A DNA stretch of 64,000 nt from Stereum hirsutum FP-91666 SS1 (GCF_000264905.1 NW_006763139.1:136632-200631); one strand, 5' to 3'. Positions 47,301 through 60,573 are shown, counted from the first letter of the stretch. Made by a program: numbers and translations. The notes: a model not told the origin generated them from the sequence alone.

Positions 47301-48234
47301 GTGGAGACAACCTATAGCGGGCGTCATGTATTGCCTCTTGTCAGCAAGTGTCTCACTTGTCAATGTACAAGTGTTCATGGTTGTCTACTCCTGGAGCACG
47401 ACGATCGCCCTCTTATAGTTGCATCCGCGTTCTCTTCTTGACACACAACGTCCACTTCTGCGCGAACGTTACACATGTCCTCTCATCCACTATCTCATAT
47501 TGATATCGAGGGGAGTTATGGATACCAACTGATCCGCACCCTACTTGGCACTATGTAGGTAGCACCACTTCATAGGCAAGAAGTTGCATCCCTTAGTTTT
47601 GTAGGATATACGGAGTTACAATCATTCAAGGCTATATCTACTATACAAGGTATCATAAAACGGACTTCTGGATGCTTCAGATCAAGGTGCGTCCTCGTAT
47701 GGTTCGTTAAACTAGGAATATTTTCACCGCACACGGATTATAGCTTTTGACGGGACTAGAATGCAGACTGCTTGATACTGTATGCACAATACTTATCTGT
47801 CATGCAACGTACATAATCCTGGTGAGGAATTGGTGAGATGTATCGACATTGAACGATGTACCAGTGTAGGTACCTTTCCGACTCGAAGCCTGCATTTGAT
47901 CACAGCTGACCTCTCATTAGGACATTTCCGGTGGGTCCTCTCACATGTGGCAAGTATAACATGGCTCACAGACGAGCATACTGTATTTATAGGTAGAGAA
48001 TATATTCACCGTGGGTCAGACATAGGTGCCTTACCCTAGTCGGCGGACGCTAACGGGAGTATACTTAACGAGACATAATGAGGAACGTACGGCAGTGTGT
48101 AAGTAAGCCTCTTGATACTGCTCCATTTCGGAACCCAATGAAGCGATCAGGCTACCGACTATCAAACAAGCACAATGTCAGTCATCAGTATCCTAGCATC
48201 AATCCCTCATTCTCGAGGAAGAACAACTCACGCC
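44346..48234. other. 3.9 kb without a recognisable gene
   Basis: Several open frames exceed 100 codons (for example 44645-45052 minus, 45730-46191 plus, 46822-47136 plus), yet none has a known motif and no coherent exon chain emerged. Minus-strand pieces around 45200-46300 show some coding-like runs, so a diverged or broken gene may lie there. I saw no clean transposon ends. Confidence 0.35.
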
Positions 48235-48750
48235 AGCTTCAATTAACAATGTATTCGGTCAACACACCATCCACATGCGTCTCAAGATCTCCGAACACGA
48301 ATCCCAGCATAAAGAAGGTTGCACAGACCCGATGACATACACGGAGGTTGAATGAGGGAGAGGGAGATTCTGTGGAAGTGAGGAGGGTTACGGGATGGCC
48401 GGATATTTCGGAGCAAGGGGTCGTGTGGTGGGAGAGACTAGCATGACTGAGGGAAATTTAAAGGCAATGGGTGTCAGGGTGCGAACAGCGTCAAGGTAAG
48501 GCGGATATAGACAGCCGACTCGCGAGACATGATATCCCGTTGAGCTACGATCAGGTCTAGGTGCTACGCGTCGAGCAGCACACATTATTAAGCAACCAAT
48601 GACAGTGGCGATAGGGAAAAGACGCAATTAGAGAGGAATGCGTGGACCATAACTAGTAGTCGCGAAGGACCAGGAACGGGTACCGCATTCATGTCCAATG
48701 CAACAATACCCGTAAACTGCGCGCTACTCATTAGCTCTTGCAGCAGGCTG
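48235..48750 (-). pseudogene. partial, broken copy of the MDR dehydrogenase
   Basis: Degraded duplicate of the 5' part of the gene at 38971. The minus strand reads LLQELMSSAQFTGIVALDMN followed by VPVPGPSRLLVMVHAF (compare ELWNGSQFTGIHALEMK and PTPIPGPLQVLVEVYAV), then a QRD remnant, then TPCSEISGH, SFNLRV and LGFVFGDLETHVDGVLTEY (compare ITPCSDMSG and FVFGDLGAHVDGVLKEY). A stop follows, and the Rossmann half is absent. Confidence 0.75.
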
Positions 48751-49912
48751 CATACAAGCAAGAGAAACGCACATCGAGAACTCTGCATTCACGCATAATA
48801 GTCCGCACGGACGGTCGCGTGGGAGTATTCCCGTCGATACTCATATACTGTACTCTACACAACTCGAGGCTTCTAAATAGGATGAATCAGAAAGTAGCCA
48901 AGGATTGGATATCTGTCGTCGAGTCATGCTGGGATTGTGGTGGAGGAGTTCGAACATGACAGCATCGGAAAAGGGCAGACAACGTCGCCACATCTTCCTT
49001 TCCTTCCGGGCAGTGCCGAGTGGCGCGCGCTCCCTAAAATGCCACGCCGGCGAACTTGGCTTGCAAAGAATACAAAATTCTGGAGGATGAAGTGGGAGAT
49101 TAGAGCATAAATCATTTGGATAAACATGTGTGGTTTTGAAAGAATGATGGTTAATATAAGGGAACAACGAGACCGATTCAAACCATACTAGCAAAGTAGA
49201 GACCACCGAGAGCAAAAGTAGAAGAGCGCTAACCTAGGAATGTGGCAAATCAATGCGGCCGAAACATGTTCGAACAGAAAGGCGGCGATGTGTGGCCGGT
49301 CAGTTTGATGAGTGTAATATGTTTCAGTGTCTTCATGTATATATAGAATCCGAAAAATGGATATGGAGAGGTGAATCAGGATCAAGGAGCTATATATCAA
49401 CATTCGGAAAAGATTAGATCAGTTTTCGCGGCACGTACTTCATCTCCAAGATATCAAAGCCTGTAACATATGTATCATCAGCGCATGTACACACAGCATT
49501 CTGAGAGAATGATTATGCTGTTCAGAGTCTCTGCTCCTAGTTTAGTCACCCTCTCTGTAAAGAGAAAGACCTTCAAATCCAGAAATTCACGTAGAACATG
49601 TTTATGCACACATTGTAGAGCTGTGGACCATGCAGGTTCTCTCGGACAGGGAATAAAATACAGACTTGAGTCTTGTCATAATTACACAGCGGAAAGTTGG
49701 AGATGACCGTATTATAGAAAGACCGGCTGTTCATATGCAACAGTATCTGCTGATACCGGTCAGTGTTGAGCTCTGTACGATTTTGAGGCTTTCAAACACC
49801 ATACATATATATTGGAGATGCAATCAGTGGACAACCATGAAACTGTCAGAATAGGAGCAAAATATATGAAGTCCATGTTCAAACCCAATGCCTACAGGCA
49901 TCAACCTCCATA
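48751..49912. other. intergenic, nothing recognised
   Basis: No domain-bearing frame on either strand. It separates the dehydrogenase remnant from the 3' end of the MFS gene. Confidence 0.4.
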
Positions 49913-52184
49913 TCATTCATCTACCACCTCACCCACACTACTTCCCAAATTTTTCATTGCAACATCGTTGACTCTGAGAGCTTCAACACTCCCTACACCA
50001 GCACCCTCTCCTTCCTTCAATCCCCAGTTCATATCCACAGCAGTATGCAAGGGCAGGCCCTTCATACCCAGGCTGACAAGAAGTCCAAGGCCGGAGAGAC
50101 CAATGGATACTCGCCATAATGTTTGTAAGCTTCCAGCAAATGCATTGCGCACTTCAGTGCGAAGAGGCTCTTCCAATGATGGGATGAGCGGTATGATAGA
50201 GTAGGCAACGGCGGTGCCTTCGGGAAATTGAGCAATGAACTCAGGTGGAAGGCGGGACTTGAGTCCATTTTGAAGGACTGTGCCACCAATAGTGATACCC
50301 CAGATCTACATATTTATGTATTTTAGTAGAGACCAACCAAAGAACTAGAAGAAAATAGGCAGGAAGGCCACATACTGGCAACACATACCTGAGCGAAATT
50401 TCGCAGAAATGTGAATAATGCTAGTGCATGGCCATTTGAGGATGGAGGGAGTGGCGCCAATACCGGAAAGAAAGTAGTAGCATTTAACATTCCGAGACCC
50501 ATGGCAAGCACAACCTGGAACCCGATCGACCTTCCACGTGAAGTCTCAGCATTCAGGGTGCTGAATAAGCCAAAGCCGATGATAGCAAGTGACCAAGAAA
50601 CCCATGTCTGAGGGCGGTAGCGGGATGATTTTGTGATGGAGATACCGACAATGACAGCAAAAGGAGCAGTGACGAAAGGGATGCCAAAGACATCAACCCC
50701 GGAGGCAATGGGCGAGGCATCCTTGCAGGCTTGATAGTACACCGGAAGATAGTCTATGTTGATGTTCATTACAGTGAAGGCAAACAAATGTACATCATAA
50801 TCAGATATTAGTATTTCACAGCGATAAGAAGCGGACATACAGAGGACACCAAGGAGGGTGACGGGTTGAATAAAGGTTTGCAAGTAACCGCTCAATCCGG
50901 TTCTGGTGGCCATCAGGTGAAATGGAACCTAGATGGGAGATGTGATGAGAATGCATGTATTTGCGCAGGATACGAATAAGATTAACGGACGATTGGCGAC
51001 TTCGGCACAATAGCCTCAAAAGTAAAGAAACAAGCTAGTCCAACAAGACCGAGGACCAGCGGGATGATGATGTGAGCAGACGTCCACTCAAACTGTATTC
51101 CGCCCCATGTTAGTGCAATAACAGTCGATGTGGTGGCAGCGACAACTAGAATATTTCCACTATAAGAGGACATGATGGTGAGGGGACAAATGGTGTATGA
51201 AATTGTCGTTGAAAAACGTACGTCCAGTCCATCCGTTTGATTTTATCAATAGTGTTTCCCTCTGGTGTTCGCAAATTGAGAAACAAGGCACACACTGCTC
51301 CCGCAAGTCCACAGATAGGAATATTAAGGTCTGCGTGCTGTGTTATATAATTGAAGGATGATCACGACAGAGTGTGACGTACAAAAGAGCCACCTCCACT
51401 TCCCACGTTCCGCCAATGTGCCACCAACGACTGGACCGATGCCTCCAGCAATGGTCCATGTACTAAGAAAGAATGCACAATGTAAATTGCCAGAAACGGG
51501 TGGTAGAAACAAGCTACAACAAGACTAGAATTATCATGGACGTCGCTACTTACACAGCAATAAGACCATTGAACATGCCCCTCTCCTTCAGCGGAACAAG
51601 GTCTGCTAGAATCGTGTAGGTCATGGTAGCTATTCCACCTGAGCCAAGACCTTGAACGGCTACAATTCGAAAAGTGCAATGAGATACAGAAGAACAAGAC
51701 AAAAAAACCATGACACTTACCTCTCGCTGCTATCAGAAAATTCAAACTACTAGATGCCCCGCAAAGTGCGCTTCCAATGGCAAAAAAGAGAATGGAACCG
51801 AGCATGACGACTCGGCGACCAAATGCCTATTTGTAAGTATTAATATAGAGTGTGTCAGTACATAGGGTTGCGGCGTACTTGTGCAAGCCCTCCGCTCAGT
51901 GGTATAAATGCAGTAGAACACAAGGTGTACGCTGAGCCGATCCACAGGAATTCGGAGCCATGTAGCTCGTTGATAATGACCGGAAGGGCAGTCGTGACAG
52001 ACGACTATCAATGCATATTATATCAGTGCTATTACTTCTGTTTTGGATCAGTAGGCGGAGAACACACCAATTCGAGAGCAGTCAGAAATATAGAGATGGT
52101 AATGCAGACAAAAACCATCCAAAAACGCCAGTCTCTCTTTGGTGTTTCTTCGGTCGCAGCCTGAGGGGAATCCATGGTGTGCAT
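49913..52184 (-). CDS. MFS drug-efflux-type transporter (14-helix, DHA2 type), second copy
   Basis: Plasma-membrane proton antiporter of the major facilitator superfamily. The ATG at 52184 gives MHTMDSPQAATEETPKRDW (a second Met lies at 52175). Motifs in order: FVCITISIFLTALEL, SSVTTALPVIINELHG, WIGSAYTLCSTAFIPLSGG, AFGRRVVML (loop 2-3 motif), QGLGSGGIATMTYTI, GGIGPVVGGTLAERGKWRW, SGNILVVAATTSTVIALTW, INIDYLPVYYQACKDASPIA, SSRYRPQTWVSWSLAIIGF, FFPVLAPLPPSSNGHALALF, then GGTVLQNGLKSRLP and a final helix before a hydrophilic tail ending EVVDE at 49913. Introns are short and regular. Its motif order follows the transporter at 7325 (for example SRYRPQ and LAPLP), but with a much shorter N-terminus. 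Confidence 0.92.
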
Positions 52185-54059
52185 GGCACGCACAGAGCGA
52201 CGAAGTTACGAGTGGGGTGGAGAGAAGCAATGGTAGTGGGGGTGGGTAGTACAGGCGTGAGATGCGGGAGAAGGACGACCAGGTGAGGTGGCATGGTCGA
52301 GAGGGCGGGAAAGTTCACTAAACATAGCTTGGATTCCAAGACAAAGATCATCCCGTGCTTCCCTTCGAGACGGTTGTGGACTGATCCCGTGCTAACCGAA
52401 ACAGCTTTGGCGATTGTATTGTTGATGAACACCCTGAGCAATGAAACGGGGCTCTTGTTGAACACTCTACCTGAATACATATGGATCATATCTCCACCCA
52501 TGTTCTGATAAATGATGCATGAATTATCTGAGGCGTCGGAATATATCATCAAAATAGGGTTGCATGCAAGCGTCAAACGATGTCAGTGCGGCCCATTAGT
52601 AGTGTGTGCGCAGCTTTCCGGAGAACATGCATCTTCCTCGAGTGCGCCCAAAATGGATTTAACACTGCAGCAACATCTCCGGTATTTCTCCATGTTTAAA
52701 GCATGGAAACCTTGGTGCGCCAGTCACGCACTACAGTGACAATGATTAGACGAATGGGGTATCAGAATTGGTCGAGACCATGGCGGGTGGGAGAGCGCAT
52801 TGAAGGCCATCACCTTGCCTCCAGTTTGATTAGTCCATTGCTAGCCCATAGCGCTAATACGAGACTCTCAAGAATAGACAAAGAAGGAGAAGGCCATAGT
52901 TAGCAATCTATCCCTGGGAACGTAAGATCTCTACTGAAGACGAGCTCGGTTTGCGGGAGGAGCTTGATCGGCTAAGTTACTGAAATATCGTCGAGGGCTC
53001 AACACCGAAGTACATGCTCCCAGGAATGCAGAACGAGCGGTTGCATATGAGTGGCCGTTGTGTCGCATTCGATTGACGCTCACACCATCGTTGCGCCGCA
53101 CGGTGCTCTAAATCCGTGCAATGGAGAACAAGTTCTATTTCTTTTTTGGAACATCAGTCGACCTTGACTCGACCACTCGGTTTGGCTGTGATTTTTGAAG
53201 TTCTCAAGATTGTGCAAGAGTGTATGAGCTGTCAGAAAGGGGCATTCGGATCAATTGTGGGGCGTCACAGCGCGCGAGCGCAAAGCCTTAGCCTTGGTGT
53301 GTGTACTTGCGGGCTCATATCAGCACCGCACATGCAGAAAATAGAAAAGAAGACTTCTCGCCTCAATGGGTGAGAACTACATTCTTCTAGTGCCGAACGC
53401 GGACTACCGCTTACTGAGGACGGAAAAGGTTTTCGGGGAGCGTCTAGCACTTCATCTCAACAGATTGTACGAATGCTTGCGCAGCTGTTTAGTCACTTTG
53501 CTGTGATGGTGAAGTCAGATTTTTCGCTATCTCGTTCATATGCTGGATAATATATATACGCAAATGGTCAACAATATTTTTGTATATAAATGAGAAGACT
53601 GTCTTTTATTGCGAGACTTCCCAATGCCTGTCTTATATGATGGTTTTAGTGACATATGTTTCGCGGAAAAGTGTTTATGGTACTATCGTTTGCATTGCCT
53701 ACCTATATTTGGCATCCTTGCTGCAAGTATTCCCTACGATGGAGAACAGTGCCAAGCATACAGACCCGGATACGACCCTGATGGTTCTTTTTTTGTTTGT
53801 AGACGTCTAGTGCATTTTTTTGGCACTGGCTGATTGTACAAGAGGTACATGCGGAGGACATGCACAGCCTTTTGATACGTCGTTAGATGATCCCATCTCT
53901 TTACGATTTCGAGTTTCAAAACTGTGCGCCATTGAGCGCTGAACTAGCTACTCAGGAACCGCAACTATCTGGGAATAAAGGCAGTCCGAGACATCGCTAT
54001 GCTACATAACCTGCGATATCGCACTTGACAGGATTTGAAGGCCCCTCGGCGTCTACAGA
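52185..54059. other. 1.9 kb without a recognisable gene
   Basis: Begins with the upstream region of the MFS gene. The remaining short frames on both strands show no motif. Nothing repeat-like was noticed. Confidence 0.4.
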
Positions 54060-55707
54060 ATGAGTTCGAACATTACTGAAGCTCAGATCATTGGTGAGGT
54101 CCTGGCAGAAATTCACCCAGTTTTGGCGGAACGATATCTAGCTGGTACGTCTTTTGTTCTGGGATTTTTCCTTGGGAATCCGACCGTATTGACAAGCATG
54201 TTGGGTAGCCACTGCATTGGTTATCTTGCTTTACGATCATGTCATCACATTCGGAGAAGAGGTCGATTTAATCTGGTCCAGACGACCGTGGACCTATGCC
54301 AGGATAATGTTTTTATTATCGCGCTACATAGTAGCTGGCTCGCAGATTTTTGCGGCATTCGGTGAGTAAATCGACATTAGAGCGCGAGCTATTCTTGACG
54401 ATGTTCCACTACCATATCTACTTTTTATTAGCCTTGAGTGGCCTCTCTAAAGGAAACGAATATGTATGCTTATATCTACTACGACATATCAAGTCTTATG
54501 AAGCTCACCCACTATGTTTTAGTTGTTTGTGAATTCATATATGATTCTGCTAATTTACTGATTGAGAACATTGTATCGTGACTTTGAACAGCTGCCAAGG
54601 ATGGATCATCTACACTGCGGTGTCCTGTATTCTGACACTTGCAGGAGCCAATGGTCAGTAGTCCCCCAGCCGTAACTCGTTTTCAAATGGACTTTTATCA
54701 AATATTATTAACATCATGACTCAAGTGCTTCTAATCCTTAGAGTGTATGCGCTATGGGATCACCGCCGAAAGATCTTGTACGCTCTCCTCGGAGGCTTCT
54801 TTATTGCCTTTGTAGGGACAATCTCCTCAGGTATCAAGAGCCTAGTAGTCATGAAAGGTGCATAGACTCATGTCCGCCTTGTATTCAAACAACGGTGACC
54901 GATGTCACTATCCAGATAGTGTCACATATGACGCTACCTTCTTCCATATGTGCATAATTGGAAGTCAACCTCCCACATGGATCGGTGTTTGGGTCTCACA
55001 GGCGAGTGTCCGAATCTATGATAGATGGTTTTTCTATGATCAGCTAACGACTACTCAAAGACCGCATTCGATATTTGGGTCATCGTCCTCACCATCTTCA
55101 ATGCCGCTGATAGGCCACGGTCCCGGGGGGTCAAACTCATTACTGATGTTCAACGCGATGGCGGTATCTTTTTCCTTGTCAGCATTTGCCTGCTATGTTT
55201 TCTCAATCGAATGCACTGATGAAATATTTCGTCCATGTCACCACTAGGGCCTTTTCTGTACGTCGTGGTTCGTAGGGGTTCATTCGGCTACACGCTAATC
55301 AGAGTACTCCCATACGGTGTATACTATCGTAGTTTTGCGACTAATAAACCTAGTCCTGTCCGCATTCCAAAATGTGAGTGCTACAGCTCTCGTCGAGCAC
55401 TACCACTGACCGCGCCTTTTAGCCCGCTTATATGACCCTTGGATTCTTGTGAGTGCTCAAGCCTTACTTCATGGTTCGAGAAACATTTATTGCAAACACT
55501 AACTACGTAACACAATAAAGTGTCGTTTGGGCTATGGTCATTGTAACGGTCTCTCGTCTACTTCTGAGACTCGAGTTCATGACCTTACCGCGGGAACCTG
55601 ACGCGGCGTTGGCTCGCTGTCGAAGTGCTGTCTTGCTTCATGGACACAATGAAGAGGTACACCGGATGATAGTGATTGAACAGCAGGTAGAACAAGTGGA
55701 GATGTAA
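54060..55707 (+). CDS. DUF6533 seven-helix membrane protein
   Basis: Basidiomycete DUF6533 family, function unknown. The ATG at 54060 opens MSSNITEAQIIGEVLAEIHP; after a first intron the signature reads LVILLYDHVITFGEEVDLIW with a following helix ending FLLSRYIAGSQIFAAF. Next exons give GWIIYTAVSCILTLAGAN, LLILRVYALWDHRRKILYA, FHMCIIGSQPPTWIGVWVSQ, TAFDIWVIVLTIFNAADRP with DVQRDGGIFFLVS, and a last helix WAMVIVTVSRLLLRLEF followed by a hydrophilic tail QQVEQVEM at 55707. The exon around 55350-55450 is hard to place, so internal boundaries are tentative. It is the better preserved paralogue of the gene at 313-1851. Confidence 0.8.
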
Positions 55708-58700
55708 GCAAGCCGACAGCTCGCAGAATACGAATAAAAAGGCATGAGGGGTACCGTAGTGTGCGACATGTAGTCTGGAGCATATATGTAGCGGTGGAAT
55801 GTTGGGGCCCTGCCAGAACTCGCTTCCTGATTCGCAAAGAGGTTGAATGTATCTATATTCCCCATTATGTATTCATTGTGTCCACTTGTATCAGATCTCG
55901 GATTAAATATTATGTTTCTACTGGGATTTTTCGAGTCTGCATGGGCCACATATTTCTCGCAACGCACGACCATGAAGCAGTCCCACTACGAGTAATCACA
56001 TAACCAGCCTCGCATGGGAGGTTTAAAAGTACGACACGAACAATTGCGCACAGCCGCACGTCAAATGATGACCGTATCCTTGACACTGGCCGGCGCATCA
56101 GACCAGTGGCATACTGACGATGAAGAGAGTGTTCGAATACACATACACAAGCTCGTATCACGGTGACGATATGTATCTCCTGGTGGTTCGTTACATGGAT
56201 CGAGAACATCTGGTGAAAGTCCTAAGACGAGTGGAACCTGCTTGGATCTGTCAATGGAATGATGGTATTTTGGGGGACGTCTCAGGCTCAGAGGGCGTCC
56301 CGTTCTGATATGTCAGAGCAGGGGCCGTACATCATTATGGACCCTTGATGTCGACCAGCGTAGAGCGCTCTTACCCTGGTGAGATAGCCCCAAATGAGTC
56401 GCTTTGGCAAAGATGCCAATAGAGCGACCGCTGTGGGCGACAGAGAGAAAGTATAGCGAGGGAAGCACCTCGCAGAATCTCATGGGAACGACGGAGTCGA
56501 TATACGCTTTGACTAGCGGTATGCAAGAGAACTAAAACGGGGAATTCAAATGTGTGAATACACGGAAGATGAACACTTCACCGGGGAGAAGACTCTGCGA
56601 AACAGCGAGTTCAATACCTTCGGCGGCACCTCAAAAGCATGCTCATGTAAAATAAACAACAGGTACGACAAAAAAAGACCGCCAGTACGGTCAGAGCACA
56701 AGAAACGATTCATGTAGAGGCTCCACGCCGCGTCTATCATCGTAAAGGCCAAATGAAGCGTGTAAACAGTATATCTGTCCCGTTTGCAGGCCAGAGAGAG
56801 AGGGGAAGGCATCCTCCGTCGTGGACCGCCTTTTTATTAGTGTTCCATGCTTAGGCTTCGACCAGTTCGGGCTGAAAGCTACCCAGTGGTATCGATGACA
56901 TAAACCGGGACGTCTGCGATGACGAACAACAGAGAAGAACGGACGATGAAAAATATTCTATGGTGCGAGTCCCGAAGGTATATATCTGATGATGCTTCCA
57001 TTCAGATCCATTGGTGCAAAGAAAAGTGTATGTTCCCGAATGTCCCCGGTAGTAAGCTTCGAGGGCCAGGAGTCTATCTCGAGAGGGGTCGGTAAACGGT
57101 AGCGAAGTGCTACGGCGACCGAGAGGCTTGTCCTTATCGCCCAAGATCACGACTCAACACAAGTGACGAGATAACCTTCGGAAGCGAAATATTTCGTAGT
57201 AGCAGGCAAAGGCTGATTCTGAAACTTGGAGATGCAGTAGGCACGGTCACTTCCAGACAAAGAACAAGTTGACGATGTAGAATGAACCTACATAGCCTGC
57301 GATTCCGGCACTGTCATTGATCGTCTTTGTTTTTCTTGGCAGGAACGGCTACACCAGAGAGTCCACCACAGTATCGCTACACAGAGCATACTATACACTG
57401 AATGACACAACCATCCGATGAGGCATCGATGGAGGAGGGGTGTAGGACGGACACGAAAGAAGAAGCACATTCGACAGAGCTCGAACATACTGGTCTATTA
57501 TTATGAATAGGGGTCCAGCTACGATTTCGAATGACCACTGGGACAGGCATGCTGCCAACCGGGGCAGCTCTACATAGAGTGGCGTCCATGCTCCGCCACG
57601 ACGACCGGTGTTTATAGAGCCCGGGAAAGGGGACGAAGGCTAAGCCCTCGGCCTTCCTGACATCAAAGACCTGTTCTATCAAAGAAAATTCAAGCCAAGT
57701 TTTACTACACAGCAAGATAAACACTATGTATGACGCATGAGTAAACCAAACAAGGATGTGCGACTCGGACCAGATGCGGACCAAGCTAGCGCAACTTGTA
57801 CATCTCGGGGATCGCCCACGCAAGTGCCCAGGAAAGGCGAGGAACGGAACCCGCTACCAGCCAGGTGGACACTTTGACCTCGCGCTAGAAACGGAGAAAC
57901 TCGTAGGCCTGTGAAACATCGAAGGGAGGACTGACAGCAAGAGGGGAGCCACTAAGAGTCGATGTATGCATACAACAAGAGCCAACGAGAGGCATCATCG
58001 AACGCCATCGAGAGCCGAGAGCCGATATTCAACCAACAAGAGGAAGTTCGCAAACCAAGGCAGTTGGGCTCGAGATGATGATAGGCACTGCGCAAGGGAG
58101 AAAGACATTCGTGACGTGTCATAGCAGCGGGGGGACGTTTGTTTGTCCTTGTTAGGATCAGAAGCTCCAGCCCAGCCAATCACAAGCTCACGACACGCGC
58201 CATACGCCACACGCCACATCTATTCACCCCGTTCCGAAGTCCAATGTACATACTTGCCTCTCATCCAAAAGTTACGACAGCAGACCCACCGGCTGTGTGC
58301 CGACCTAATCCAAATATCTTCCTCACATGGAGACATACTCATTCAAATCCAGAGCCAGAGTCAAGGGTCAGGTGACGGAGCTTCGCACACAATCGCTCTC
58401 TCCAGCCCAACGAGCGTGAAGAAGCGCATGCAATCACCCAAGCGACCAACCAACCAACCAATCAAACAAGGATGAAACGTCGAGCATCAACATGGGAAAC
58501 CAAGGGTATATACGCGCCGTATGTTTAAGTATGCATCACCAAGTAACACCAAGTAATAGTGGAACAATGCAACAGCGTAGGGCGAAGACGAAGACCAGAA
58601 CATATTTCACCATCAAAGGGGGTGAGGGATGTAAGCTAGAAGGACGAAACACGGGGAAAGTCGTGCACGAAAGAGTGTAGCCTGGAAGGAGGACAGGGGA

Positions 58701-59070
58701 GCGCAGCACCAGCAAGGGGTACCACGACACAAAAGCAAACACATATATCGTCCGTACGAAGTCGACCCAGTCAAACAAGGAATAATGGAAGGTATAAAGA
58801 GGGAGAAGAAGACAAACGCACACGCCAACTATAAAGCGGGGAGGAGGGCAAGTTAGGGAGACGGACAGACAGACAACAAATACCAACGACCAGGGAGCAA
58901 AACAACAGCAGCGGCGGTAGGAGCGAAACAACAGTCTATAGGATGTATGATCATAGTCCGCGGTGGGGATGGAGATTTAAGAGAACTACCCTTCGAGGGG
59001 TAGACGGAGTATTTTGGGCTTGAGTGGTGAGTGTCGATCGTGGATAGGGGCGTTTAGGGGCAGAAGACGA
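55708..59070. other. 3.4 kb without a recognisable gene
   Basis: Contains open frames of up to about 150 codons (57377-57823 minus) with no known motif, and a short CCAA microsatellite near 58445. The right part probably includes the 3' untranslated region of the thaumatin-like gene. Confidence 0.4.
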
Positions 59071-60462
59071 CTAGAACGATGTATGCGTTAGTACACTTGT
59101 GATAACGCTGTGCGCAGCACATTGGAAAGATACTGAGTGGGATAGCGCGAAAGCAACAAGAACAAGAACTGCTGGAAGTTGAAAGAGAGAGAGGAAGGAG
59201 GAGAATAAGAGGAAAACGGACGTACTATCGAAAGTCTTATCACCCGAGCTAGTCGCCTTCACGGGCGCATCGTCTCCACAACCCGTCATATCGCCAACAG
59301 GGTACGCGTCGGGGCACTACACACATCCAATCCAAGATCCATCAGTACACAACTCTCTCCACCCCATCTCTCCACTCCAACCTAGCAACGAATGAAGGAG
59401 AATAACGCACCGTGCAGCTCGCACTAGTACAAATCGCCGTATTCCCCCCACTCGCAATACTCATACTCTGCGTGAACCCCTGGATGATACTCACATCCCA
59501 CGAGTTGGGCGTGTAGATGCTGTCCGCGCCGAGGTTGAATTCGCCCATCGTGCAGTCTTCGCCGAGGGAGCCGCAGGCGGAGTCTTGCGCGAAGAGACGG
59601 CCGTTCCACTACAGGATGGATGTGAGTGAGATTGAGATTGAAGGTGGGAGGGATGGACGGAAGAGTAGAGAGGTTCATGGGAGAGGTGCCGAAGGGGAGG
59701 GGAGAAGGGGACGGTGGTGATTGAGTGGGATGGTGCCACAGTGGCACCGAGATGAGAATGGAGCGAGACGTACGGTGGATGGAACGGTCGCGCTGTACGA
59801 ACCACCAGCAGCCAGCGAGTTCAAGGTGCTGCTCCACTGCGTAGTTCCAGAAGCTACACGTAGAAGGTGCGTTGAGCGAGGATTGGGAGTAGTCAAACAC
59901 GGGCACTACTCACCGCTATCGTAAGTTCCGCTAACGTCGACGAGGACGGGGACGACAGCGTACGAGCACTGGTTAGAGAACGAGAACTGTCCACAACGCA
60001 CACATACAAGCTATTAGCATGAAGTCTCCGCTGATATAAAAGAGAATAACGCACGGTATGTCCATCGCCAGTATACGTATTCCCACCCGCATCCGTGCTC
60101 GCACTCGCACTGCTACTCGCCGCCGCCACACTACTACTCGTACTAGTCCACGTATCCGAGCTACTCGTCGTCGTCGGCGCAACCCACACGCTCGAGCTCG
60201 AGCTTGTCCACACACTCGAAGAGCTCGCAGAGGTAGAAGCCGCCGCGGCGGCGCTGCTACTGCTCATCGCGGCGCAGAGCGAGCGCTTGCGGCGACGGGG
60301 CTTGGCGACGGATGCATTTGCTTCGAGGTTGGAGGCGGGTTTGATGTTGGAGAGACGGTTGTGGAGGGCGCGATGGGTGTTTGAGCTGGAGAGGTCGGAG
60401 AGGGAGGCGGAGGCGGAGAGCGCGACGGCGGCGAGGGTGAAAACGAGCGTGAGGGACTTCAT
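59071..60462 (-). CDS. secreted thaumatin-like protein with Ser-rich linker
   Basis: Predicted extracellular or wall-associated protein. Exon 1 (60462-60055) starts MKSLTLVFTLAAVALSASAS, a signal peptide, followed by a pro-region ending in KPRRRKRS, a Kex2-type dibasic site, then about 70 residues dominated by Ser, Ala and Thr (likely O-glycosylated). The following exons encode a Cys-containing beta domain: FSFSNQCSYAVVPVLVDVSG, ASGTTQWSSTLNSLAAGGSY, WNGRLFAQDSACGSLGED with CTMGEFNLGADSIYTPNSWD, CTSASCT, CPDAYPVGDMTGCGDDAP and a last exon FDISFQCAAHSV to the stop at 59071. The pattern (GRLF..., GEFNL, Cys spacing) fits fungal thaumatin-like glycoproteins. Some family members act on beta-glucans; activity here is not shown. 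Confidence 0.82.
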
Positions 60463-60573
60463 TTTGTTCGAAGTCGAGTTGTTTCCTTGTCGGATTGAAG
60501 AGAGTGGGTATCTAAAAGAACGAGTTTCTGCGCCGAGCGATGAGAGTGAGAGCAGAGATGAGGACGAGGAGAG

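Noticed and set aside
57377..57823. 148-codon minus-strand open frame
   Set aside because: Some hydrophobic stretches but no family signature, no exon partners, and comparable frames occur by chance in this GC range.
58440..58470. CCAA microsatellite
   Set aside because: Short simple repeat without associated structure; not worth a separate finding.
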